From: Pardosa pseudoannulata
Lineage: Eukaryota > Arthropoda > Arachnida > Araneae > Lycosidae
Length of the DNA stretch: 64,000 bases
NCBI GenBank assembly: GCA_032207245.1
Contig: CM063502.1
Span: 114,520,197-114,584,196 of the forward strand
Direction: 5' to 3'
Below, one piece after another: positions 52,419 to 62,544 of the stretch (within the stretch, counting starts at the first letter, position 1; each line of letters begins with the position of its first letter). A program made the translations under genes and the position numbers. The notes under the pieces are model-generated. The model did no database searches. It saw nothing but the letters and a program-made list of their open reading frames with translations, and was not told the origin of the DNA.

Positions 52419-53852
52419 CTGAGATTATATGTAATCCATTCCAGAGAGTCATTATTGTGGTTAGCATTTCTAGAGATGCGAGCTCTGTACAATATAGAGT
52501 TACTCCTACTGTAAGAAGAGTCACTGTAAAATTTTCCATCATCTCAAAGATAAGACAGGTATAAGCATCTTGAGCAAATGAATATCCAAAAAATCTTACT
52601 GTATACGCGGCAAAAGCTACAATGATTACATTAACGTAGCCCATCTTCCTTGTACACCAGGTGGCTACAAGTGCCATAAATAAACCCGTGCCACTTCCAA
52701 CTGTTACTGTGAGTCCCATGATTAAATTATTTGATCCTAATTCACTCTCAAGAAACCAAAACAAAAAGTTTTCTAAAAATCCCCAAAATATACCAAGCAC
52801 TGCAATCTGCATTAAAAGCAAAAGCACTTCGGGATTTTTCATTAATTTTGCGAGATTCTTTACTGGGTTTTCGGATGGTAATTTCATACTAAGGTCCAAC
52901 TTCAAAGACGTGATTGCTGCAATTATATACAATATACCATACATGAAGAAACAGGGTCTAAAATCTCCAAATGTATCAACGAAATATCCACTTACAGGAG
53001 CTAATATGCACATTGCCACAGTCGACCAAAACCTTTGAAAACCTACATCTGCATTCAAATCTTGGATAATAGTCATCGAGGCGGCATCAAAGAGTCCATT
53101 TACAAGTCCAATACCGAGAGTTACGACCAAACGAATTCCAAGATAAGTAAAGAATGTGGCACCGTATTCCTCAGATGGAGGAAAATCCATGCAATCTGTT
53201 ACTTCATTTTGACTTTCAAACGTACAATTAACATCACATCCTGAACAAGAGCACTGAAAAGAATCATATGTCGCATTATTATAAGTAATCCAGTATGAAT
53301 CTTCTTTTATTTCAGTTGTATGAGAACTAGAAAAATTATGAACATTCAGAAAGAATTCCACACTACTGCTTTCATTTATATGTACACAATTATCTTTTGT
53401 GTCTTTTCCACATAATCCAGTGCAATCTTTCCCCTTTTCTTTAAGAGAAACAGGAAAGAATAATTGATTATCCAAATCACATGAATCCTGGCACTGAAAT
53501 CTCATTGTCGAAAAAGTGCTGTTAAGCTCACTTTTTATTGCACAAGAAGTGGCCTTGTTTAATTCAATAGTAATCTTAGCCTGTGAATCACAGTTCAAAT
53601 TAAAATGGAGGTGTTTTTCAGGTTGAATCACTGGTGGAACAAGCAGCAAAAGGTTGGCAGTTACGGCCGAAAATGACAAAAAGAAACAAAATATAAGTCT
53701 AAAATTTCCGATTTTATCAGCAGCCATGCCAACAGCAGGAGCTACCAGCAGGGCAATAACTGGCTGTACTGCAAAAATGATAGCTGTTTGTCGAATGCCC
53801 ACTCCAAGAGATTTTAAATGCACTGTGAAGTAAGGGTACAGCGTTGCTTGAC
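52419..53852 (-). CDS. MFSD6-like major facilitator transporter, exon 2 (main coding exon)
   Basis: The acceptor TTTATATTACAG (ending at 53,853) and the donor TCAG/GTATGC both fit, and the exon is 1434 bp. It encodes residues 26-503 of the model. N-terminal helices include GQATLYPYFTVHLKSLGVGI and MAADKIGNFR, the cytoplasmic loop after TM2. A large loop at about residues 101-257 contains 12 Cys and five N-glycosylation sequons (NST, NES, NFS, NAT, NCT), so it should face the lumen or outside. The second half has further helices with GYFVDTFGDFRP and ARMG-like loops. MFSD6-family proteins belong to the major facilitator superfamily; substrates are mostly unknown, and one must not be inferred here. 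Plus-strand ORFs are shadows. Confidence 0.92.
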
Positions 53853-55602
53853 CTGTAATATAAAGAACCACATTTCACTAGGAAGGAGTCAAACAATGAC
53901 ATACATGGAAATTTCACTTAAAGATATGTTTGCACAGTTAAAAACAAACTATATATTGAGAACTGTCTGAAGGATATTTAATACTCATAAATCATTTTTA
54001 AATACACAGTTATTAGAATGATAGATTTCATATTCATATATTTCAATTCGCGAAATTCCTAAACTTCTTCAATTGAAATATATCATCATATTAATCTATC
54101 GTTTATCAACTTCATGTGTATGACATATGAAATGTATTATATATCAAATGAGATGTAGATAAATCCTACCTAATCTCTGCGAAATTATGTAATTTTTGTA
54201 AATAGATCATTGGTACGTTAATATTGCCTATATTTTTATCCTGTTGAATTTTTACTTTTAAATTCTTATAGTTTGGTTTTGCGTATAATTTCAAAGTATG
54301 GCATTAGATTGATATAGTAAAGAAGATAAATGATTTTACAACTTCAAAATCTTTTTATTTGTTTACAGGGGTAGTAGAGCTTATTGTATGTGACATTCAT
54401 ATTAAAACTCTATTGAAATGTTACAACCATTGAAATATTTTTCTGCATCTACAAACAGACGTATCCCAATTTTTCTTTCTCCACAGAGAGCATTGATTTT
54501 TTTTAAAGTTTATAATATTCAGATATCAAGTATTAAAAATTCATAAATGTGAAAGCCTAACTCGTTGGCGATTAAAACACATGAGTAAAAGGTTCTAAAA
54601 CGTTTAGTACTAATAAAAAAATTAGTTCATTTTAGTTTTGATAAGTGCAGGGGAAAGTAAGATGTTTCTAAATTCTTAAAGTAAGCAAACATTAATTAGA
54701 CAAAATAAGGAATGTCATTTAGAAGCAAAAAGTTTAGGGTATGCTAGATGTTGTGGTTTGATTTGGGATTGGGGGAATTATTCACTCAGTTTCACAAAGT
54801 AAATACAAATAATGATGTTTGTATTAAAATCAGGTAGGGTAATCAGTTTTCCTTTGGTCCTATTTTTAAGTTTTATTGTATTTTTTCTTAGTTTTATTAT
54901 AAATTTTATGCTAAATATCTTTATATTTATAAGCATTTAACTATTAAAGTTCAGTTAGGACCAAGTGTAACAAAAAGTTACATTCGGTTCAGCTTTTTTA
55001 TCCCTTCTCGTAAGCCTTCGTCAAAGACATACAGGACAGGACCGGTTTGAACTAAAAAGAAACTTCGGACTTCTCCCAACCAATAGAAGTATCCGTTGGT
55101 TTGGCAGGATTCTGACCCTTCCGTTCTTGAATGGACCCTTGTTTTTTTCTCCACTGCTGTAGTCTGATTTTTTAGAGGACAAGGTTGTTACCAGGTGAGA
55201 GAAGAGGGCGAATGCTGCTGGTATCTGCTGCTTGCGGGATAGACATTTTTTGGAGTGACACGTAAAAAAGGAAAAGAGAAGCCATGTATTTGCGAGACCG
55301 AACCCGAGTCCACAGGATGAAAAATGATAAGTTATATTCCAGTTGTATTCCTTAAGTATTTAATATATAAAATCATTTAATCAAGACATTGTCCATGTGT
55401 TTTTTAATGAATTTTAATATCTTCTTTCTCAAACACTGGGCCATAGTAACATTATTTTTACACCAAGGTACTATGTACCTTGGGCCCATTTATTTCTTTT
55501 GTAATAGCTAACTCGTAAATGTGTAGGTACTTGTCTCTGACTTAACAGTGAATTAGGATACTTAAAATTACATTTAACTGCAAAACTATTCATCTAGAAA
55601 CA

Positions 55603-55603
55603 C

Positions 55604-55631
<28 letters not shown>
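55603..55631. repeat. Poly(T) tract
   Basis: About 29 consecutive T. On the minus strand this is an A tail, so the sequence on its right could be the 3' end of a retroposed element, but no source was recognised. Confidence 0.7.
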
Positions 55632-55635
<4 letters not shown>

Positions 55636-55802
55636 TCAGGAGGGCATCTATGGAAGGGATGACTTGCTTCAGACCTCCTGCCCGAAACTATATAAGCGAA
55701 TTGCTTAACATTACGAAGTATGAAAACCTATTTGAGAAACACAATAGAATTAAGCCTTCTCACACGTCAACCTGTTTGCATTGAAAAAAATAATGGATTC
55801 AG

Positions 55803-56456
55803 CAGGGCCGTAACTAGGGCATGCCAAAGGTGGCATTTTCTACGGGCGCATCAGCCATAGGGGCGCCGCACCGTGATGAAAATGGGATCCGAAAAAGGAC
55901 GATTTGATCCGAGTAGAAATAAGATAAAGTTGAAAAATATATTTTCTTAATTTATAAAATCCAATTTTATTTACAAATTCCAATGTGTTTAAAAATTATA
56001 TTTTATGTATTTTCTTATTTTTAAAAATGCTTTTGAATCTAAACTTATTATAGATTCTTATAAAATGTTTACCGATAAAATGACTTAATCCGGTTATTCG
56101 TTTTAAATTTTGAATTTATTAAAGTTATTAAAACAAAATTTAGATTTAGAAATTCGTCAATATTTTATGAAAATTTAACGTACAAATAAAAAATATTCCC
56201 CTCAAATAAACTATTCCAAAATAATATCCCCAGTGTTCAGAAATATTTTAAATATTAATAAGGTAAAAATAGAAGAAAAAAATTAAAAATCAATGTACTA
56301 AAAACATTTTAAGAATTAACAAAATATTTCGTGAATTCATTCTGAATAAATGATATAGAAAAAAATACATGTTTATATATTTTGTCACTATATTTGGCAG
56401 TAGGTGCATAGACCAGTTTTTTGCCACTGTCTCCAAAAGAAATAGTTACGGCCCTG
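55803..56456. mobile_element. Non-autonomous hAT element with perfect 8-bp target duplication
   Basis: The left end is CAGGGCCGTAACTAGGGC and the right end AAATAGTTACGGCCCTG, giving a 14-bp perfect inverted repeat (CAGGGCCGTAACTA). Flanking repeats GGATTCAG at 55,795-55,802 and 56,457-56,464 are identical. The 654-bp interior is AT-rich and non-coding. It interrupts the inverted copy of a ~75-bp module otherwise present intact at 56,606-56,690 and 56,899-56,975. Confidence 0.88.
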
Positions 56457-56605
56457 GGATTCAGTTTAGGATTTCTTTCCCGATGAAGCTTGTGTGGATT
56501 TTTATTGTGCTAGCAAGACATTTTGAATATATTTATTTTAGTTCAGGCTGACGTGTGATCCGCCGTTTAATCAGTTGGGAATTTTTCCCTATCGTGTCAG
56601 GAATT

Positions 56606-56975
56606 CTTCATCGGGGAAAATAATTCTAAACTGAATTTGTTTCTTTTCCAGTGCGTACAGGTTGACTTGTGTCAAGGCCTTTAGGCTATCATTATAATTT
56701 AGTGGAAATGTACTATTACGTAAAAATATTTTGTGGGTTGGAAAATTTAAAAATAGCCGAACATGCTTTGTGAACTTTACGATTTACCTCAGACTTGAGG
56801 TCATATAACTTTCAACCGATTAAAGGTCCTATCCCATGTTAACCTAAACCAAAATAAATATGTTGAAAAGTTTTCGCTACAAGAGAAATCTGCGTTTTCT
56901 TCATCAGGAAAAGGAATCCTAAACTGAATATCTTGCTTTTACAACGTGTACAAGTTGACGTATGATAAGTCCTTA
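56606..56975. repeat. ~75-bp module, two direct copies (third, inverted, split by hAT)
   Basis: Copies at 56,606-56,690 and 56,899-56,975 read CTTCATC...AAACTGAAT...GTACAGGTTGACNTGTG. A third copy on the opposite strand is made of 55,757-55,802 plus 56,465-56,490, either side of the hAT insertion. Confidence 0.7.
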
Positions 56976-57349
56976 AGAAAGTCTATTTAGCCTTATTACT
57001 GCAATTATAGGTGTATATCCAGATATATATTTTTAAGTAATTTTTTTCAGTACTTCTTAGTTTTAGTTCATTTTTATGTATTTCAACCAAATAAGTGCAG
57101 AATAAATATGATTGATAAAATAATTAAAATGGAATTTCAACTTCAGGTATATTTTCTATTTCTTATAGTTTAGTATGACATATTTAGCTTTGTGTTTCAA
57201 TTTATTGAGTCCTGAGAGAAAATCCTGGGGGCACAAATGATTCCAATACAAACAAAAATTATAATAAAGTCTTACACCTGACGTGCTCCAAGGCATGACC
57301 TTTTACATATGGGAACAATTAAAAAATCATTAGTTATAAAGATTCAAAT

Positions 57350-57555
57350 GCTTGCATGAACAACCGATTTGTCTTAAAAAGAAAAATGCTTAACATGAAA
57401 GGTATTGTATCTTGGACTTAAGATGTAAAACAAAGTACTGTGTCCAATGTACGAGAGGTAGTCTGTGGGAACATTTGTTATTTACACTCATCTAAAAGCC
57501 ATAGATGTAGGATTAATACATTTGTAAATAGTATCTGATTTACTGAGAAAATAAT
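57350..57555. repeat. Diverged copy of the 2151/2617 interspersed repeat
   Basis: Shares the order GGTATTGTATCTTG..., TTGTTATTTACACTCAT, TAGATGTAGGATTAATACAT and AGTATCTGAT with the two copies at the left end of the window, in the same orientation. Confidence 0.65.
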
Positions 57556-58419
57556 TATTGGCTTAAGTATGATTAAGTTCACCTTTGGGGAAAAAAAGGG
57601 GGAAATTAGAGGGTTTACTTTTTGAAACGCAATTTCTTTAGGTGCAGTATCTACTGATATAAAAGCCTTCCTTATTTGTTATGCACTCACACATTCCACA
57701 AGCAAATTTATATGTAATATATAATAAAAAGATTTAACAAATAGTTATGAAAACATGGTAGGACCAAAGTACAACACGTTTCTTTATAGGGAATACTTTG
57801 CAAACAGGTTTAATGAAATAAAAAATTCTCTGAATATTTATGAATACCAAATATTAAGATAGTAGAATTCATCAAGTTCATTTGTTCACTTAAGATGTAA
57901 ACTATTGAGATAGTATGTATTGATAAGGTGAGTGCATATCAAAATAAAAATAACCAAATACTTATGGAAAGGAAATCTACATTTGCTTAAGAATTCATTT
58001 GTAGAATTTCCTAAATAAGTTTGAAATGTTGGAAATATAAAAATGGGAAATTCAGAGAATTGTTTTACTTTAAAACTTTCTGTAAAGTGACTCAAATTCT
58101 AATTTTTATTTACGAACATACAATTAAGTAAATATATTAATATATTTCATTGAATACATATTACCAAGCTTATGACATATCACATTGATATTCAAATAGC
58201 TATATTTTAAGTGATTATTATGGATTCATCTTCCTTGCCTGCTGTTTATAATTATATCTAGTTTGTCTAAACTAGTTAATACATAAACAACAAATGAAAA
58301 TTCAATAAATTTTAAAATTTATACTTTTTTTTTAAATATTCAATATTTTAGAAAAGTAAAATTTTGCAACATCTGGAATTTTTTTAGACTATTAATATAT
58401 TTATTAAAGTCTTACTCAC

Positions 58420-58495
58420 CGCCATATATTAAAAACATTAGTATTTTGATAGGAATTAATTCTTTCCTGAACAGATCCTGTTTGAAATTATCCAT
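58420..58495 (-). CDS. MFSD6-like transporter, exon 1 (start codon)
   Basis: Begins with ATG at 58,495-58,493 in the context CAACAATGG. An in-frame TGA lies four codons upstream, so this is the first Met of the open frame. It encodes MDNFKQDLFRKELIPIKILM then FLIYGG, ending in the donor GCG/GTGAGT. It leaves phase 1, and the last Gly is completed by exon 2. The sequence (hydrophilic start, then KELIPIK and a hydrophobic run) is the usual beginning of TM1 in arthropod MFSD6-like proteins. With exons 2 and 3 the protein is 566 residues; with the candidate exon 4 it would be 683. The promoter and any 5' untranslated exon were not identified. Confidence 0.85.
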
Positions 58496-59536
58496 TGTTG
58501 ACAGTCAGAATCACAATAAGCTACAACGCCCAGCTTCTTGGTTTTCACTTTTCTTGCATTGTGAAGATTAGATAGGAAATTTTTATATCACAATGCATAG
58601 AGAGACAGATAATGTACTTACAAATCCAAAGGATGCATTAATTCTGTTTTAAGTAAGGTTTCAAAATTAAATAGTCATATTTTTTGGAAAGTATGTATTT
58701 GCATCCTAGGTATTGATCTGATTGTGAGATAAAAATACTCCACATTGTTTAATCATCATTTGCACTTTTGTATTCTAGATATTTGCTAAGATATCCTGCT
58801 TTTATAACTATTTTATTTAATTATTAAATACGAACATAATATAATTACTTCAATATAATTATTAGTATTATTATAAGAATTATCAATATAATTGTTAATA
58901 TAATTACAATACTTATAAATATAATTATCATAATTATTAATATAATTACAATAATTATCAATATAATTATTATAATTATTAATATAATCACAATAATTAT
59001 CAATGTAATTAAAATGATTATTAATATAATTACAATAATTATCAATATAATTATTTTGAATAAGCATAATTATTTTTGTCGATCAAGAACATACTTTTGT
59101 AAAGGATTCCGTTTACGATCTTAAGATGAAATTTTTATTCATATAGGTAGAGTACTAATATAATTTTTTGTTATTAAAAGACTAATCCTCTGTCAAGTGG
59201 CATATAAATTTAAAGCTAAACACCTTACGTTAGTGCACCGACATAATGGTAACCAAATAGGAAAGCCTCCATTTTTCATAAACTAGAGCATAAGGGTTTG
59301 TTCCACTTCCGCCACTGTTTAAAATCACCTTAGAGTAGTCCTAGTATAATTATATTTTAACTATCATATAATTAATCGTAAATGTTATTCAACCAGCTAA
59401 ATAAGGTAGAAAAAATCTTTACTTCAAAAAAAGTTAATATTTTCATTCTGTGGTTTCAATGCAGGTCAGAAAACAAGAAATTGCTATCAAGCAACCTGAA
59501 AGCCCGGAATAAAATTGGAAAAGTGATAATTTAAAG

Positions 59537-59538
<2 letters not shown>
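58496..59538. other. Upstream region of the MFSD6-like gene
   Basis: No recognisable core promoter motif that I would trust. Contains the low-complexity block described next. Confidence 0.5.
58840..59057. repeat. AT-only minisatellite
   Basis: About 215 bp of irregularly repeated TAATTATCAATATAATTA-type units. The 84- and 66-residue minus-strand ORFs (Asn/Tyr/Ile-rich) are translations of it. Confidence 0.85.

Positions 59539-59619
<81 letters not shown>
59539..59619. repeat. (TA)n(TG)n compound microsatellite
   Basis: About 58 bp of TA then about 24 bp of TG, directly abutting the left end of a Ginger element. Confidence 0.95.
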
Positions 59620-59622
<3 letters not shown>

Positions 59623-60599
59623 TACGGCCAAAGCCCTAAGTTCGGCCATTTCCCGAATTGGCCGCCAATATCGCCTCACATTGACCGGCTAATATCTGAT
59701 CTTTCCTTGATTTCGGGGTTTGGCCAGCCAATTCGGGAACTGGCATAGGACGATCAGCCAAAGTCAGAAGAAAAAGGTCATGAGCAAATTTTGGGTGTTT
59801 GTATACCGTAATGCTAATGATAATCACATTATAGCTGCCACAGAGGAGTTTTCCGACGTATCAACCCCTCTTAGGAGCCTAGGATCGTCCTTCGGAACAA
59901 AGGCCAGGGAAGTACGGTGGCCCTAGGTGGTCTGTAGTCTGAAGATAGAAATTATAGTGAGTAAGGATCTCACAGTACCAGAAACCTCCTGGTCTCTTAT
60001 GAAAATTTCCTCTCCCTTGGAGAAAACAAACAAACAAAAAGATAATCACATTATCTACTGAATTAGTTTATTACAGAAAATTATCAGTATCATCACTTGT
60101 TACAACAAAATGAACTTTTATGACATTTCGAATTGCACAGCAGTTTGTTATTTTTACATCTGCAGCGATTTGTTGAGCACTTGGTAGTGCAAACAGCATC
60201 GAATGTAGCCTAGGTCGCCGGTCAGAGATTGTGAATAGGCAACGGTTCGTAATGATTTTTCCTCTAGACCCACGGATGCCAATGTAAGTAGTTTCTCTTG
60301 CAAAATGGAAAACTCCCTTCTGGAGTACATTTGTTTGAGAACACCATGTTCTATCAATTGTTTGTAGAAAGCTCCCTCGATGTTTATGACAACTCCAAGG
60401 ACGCTTCGTGGATCACCGCGACCTTTCTTCAGCACATCGAACATTGTCCAGGGAGTTCTGGGCACTTCGGGAAGAGGCCGGCCAGTCGCATATACACTAT
60501 TCATTTCCAGTACATCGGACATTGGCCACACGTCCCAGCTAATGTGTGATTTGGCCGGCTAATTCGGGAACTGGCCGAACTTCGGGATTTGGCCTAACA
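59620..60599 (-). mobile_element. Ginger (KRBA2-like) DNA transposon, deleted copy 1
   Basis: Ends TGTTACGGCCAAAGCCCTAA and, inverted, TGTTAGGCCAAATCCCGAAG. They are followed on both sides by GGCC-rich palindromic subterminal repeats (TTCGGCC, GGGAACTGGCC). The interior encodes only a C-terminal part of a Ginger-type integrase protein on the minus strand. It is about 980 bp, with (TA)n on each side. Confidence 0.8.
60096..60423 (-). pseudogene. Ginger/KRBA2-like integrase C-terminal remnant
   Basis: Minus-strand frames give GDPRSVLGVVINIEGAFYKQ, then LIEHGVLKQMYSRREFSILQ and SLRTVAYSQSLTGDLGYIRC. This is the chromo-like C-terminal region of KRBA2/Ginger proteins. The Cys-rich tail that follows is out of frame and shortened, ending near 60,096 in a KCHKSSSCCNK-type sequence. 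The zinc finger and integrase core are absent. Confidence 0.75.
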
Positions 60600-60628
60600 T
60601 ATATATATATATACATATATATATATAC

Positions 60629-60701
<73 letters not shown>
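60600..60701. repeat. (TA)n tract with TACATA interruptions
   Basis: About 100 bp separating two oppositely oriented Ginger elements. Confidence 0.95.
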
Positions 60702-60705
<4 letters not shown>

Positions 60706-62451
60706 ACGGCCAAAGCCCGAAGTTCGGCCAGTTCCCGAATTGGCCGGCCAAATCGCACATTGGCCAGGGCGTGTGGCCAATGTGCGATGTACTGGAAATG
60801 AATAGCATATATGCGACTTTGGCCGGCCACTTCCCGAAGTGCCCGGAACTCCCTGGCCAATGTTCGATGTGCTGAAGCAAGACTGTTTGTTTTTTGTTAT
60901 ACTATGGATAAAACTCAGTTTCAAGAATTTGTACATGCTTACAAATTTATTTTTTAATTCTATTATTACTATATTTATAATATTAATACTTTATAGTTTA
61001 CCTAAAACTTATATATGTATGTTAACTGCTAAACCAAAGGGATCGCGGGCTGATTTGAGAGTATCGTATTGTTTTTCTATAGATTTTTTCCAATAGCTTC
61101 TCTTGACGAAACTAGTATGCTGGGCGAAGATGACGCACATACAAATGCGGAATCAATTTTTGATATGGGAACCATGTTCTTCAGTAAATTGTTATATTGC
61201 TGCAAGGAAAAGCAGATAATAGCTGTATCCTCAGCAGAGAGAAGTATTGTACGTTCATAGAGGAAGTTAAAAAGGCTAAATAAAAGCAGAAAAAAGAAAA
61301 TGTTGACTATCGTTGACTAAAAATATATGATGTTATTGAGGTTGACGGAAAAGAAAAACTTATTGTGCTAGTAACTGAAGATAGTAGTATTATTTTGTAT
61401 TATGCGCACACAGAAGAATTATTCGACTTGCTACATAATACTCACTTGAAAATTGAACATGGAGGTAGCACACGGATGGAGAAGGAGCTGCAAACTAAGT
61501 ACAAAAATGTCACCAAGGAAATCATTACATTGTATCTCCGCTTATGCAAACAGTGTCAGACCAAATTATCTAATCCTAAGAAAGGTCTAGTTTCTATACC
61601 TTTGATATTTAAATAATTTAACTCAAGATGCCAGGTAGATCTTATCGACATGTAAAGTAACCCAGGCAGCGAATTCAAGTTTATACTCAATCACCCGGAT
61701 CATTTAACAAAGTTCATATTATTGCGAGCTCTGAAGAGATATGAAAGTTTTCCATTTTGCAAGAGAAACTACTTACATTGGCATCCCTATAAACAGAGGA
61801 AAAATCATTACGAACCTTTGCCTATTCACAATCGCTGACCGGCGGCCAAGGTTACACTCAATGCAGTTGCACTACTAAATGCTCAACAAATCACTGCAGA
61901 TGTAAAAATAACAAACTCCTGTGCAATTCGAAATGTCATAAAAGTTCATCTTGTTGTAACAAGTGATGATACCGATAATTTTCTGTAATAAACTAATTCA
62001 GTAGATAATGTGATTATCTCTTTGCTTGTATGTTTTCTCCAAGGGAGAGGAAATTTTCATAAGAGACCAGGAGGTTTCTGGTTCTGTAAGATCCTTACTC
62101 AATAAAACTTCTAACTTCAGACAACAGTCCACGTAGGGCCACTGTAGCTCCTTGGCCTTTGTTCCGAAAGACGATCCCAGGCGACTAAGAGTGGCGGATT
62201 CGTCGAAAATCTCTTCTGTGGCAGCTACAATGTGATTATCATTAGCATTACGGTATACAAATACCCAAAATTTGCTCATGACATTTTTCTTCTGACTTTG
62301 GCCGATCGTCCCATGCCAGTTCCCGCATTGGCTGGCCAAACCCCGAAATCAATGAAAGATCGGACATTGGCCAATCATTGTGAGGCGATATTGGCTATTT
62401 CGCGATTTGGCCGGCCAATTCGGGAACTGGCCAACTTCGGGCTTTGGCCGT

Positions 62452-62455
<4 letters not shown>
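60702..62455 (+). mobile_element. Ginger (KRBA2-like) DNA transposon, deleted copy 2
   Basis: Starts TGTTACGGCCAAAGCCCGAA and ends with its inverse GGGCTTTGGCCGTAACA, an almost perfect terminal inverted repeat extending for some 50 bp through CCAGTTCCCGAATTGGCC. It carries a larger part of the integrase-like coding sequence than copy 1 and lies in the opposite orientation. At 1754 bp with stop codons it is not autonomous. Confidence 0.85.
61080..61980 (+). pseudogene. Ginger/KRBA2-like integrase, decayed and internally deleted
   Basis: The first part (61,080-61,260) covers an N-terminal segment ending SSAERSIVRS and a stop. The open stretch 61,365-61,616 has an HHCC-type integrase zinc finger (LHNTHLKIEHGG, then LCKQCQTKLSNPKKGLV). 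After an in-frame TAA the same frame continues with FNSRCQVDLIDM and, past another TAA, FILNHPDHLTKF, the start of the rve integrase core with its first catalytic Asp. The remainder of the core is missing. After the deletion it resumes in the C-terminal region and ends with a Cys-rich tail (CTTKCSTNHCRCKNNKLLC, KCHKSSSCCNK). Confidence 0.8.

Positions 62456-62542
<87 letters not shown>
62456..62542. repeat. (TA)n microsatellite
   Basis: About 87 bp of TA at the right border of the second Ginger element. Confidence 0.95.

Positions 62543-62544
<2 letters not shown>

Larger units (their letters stand above)
53853..58419 (-). other. MFSD6-like gene intron 1 (4.6 kb)
   Basis: Holds a poly-T tract, a hAT insertion, three copies of a ~75-bp module and a diverged copy of the 2151/2617 repeat. 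No additional exon was seen. Confidence 0.7.
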
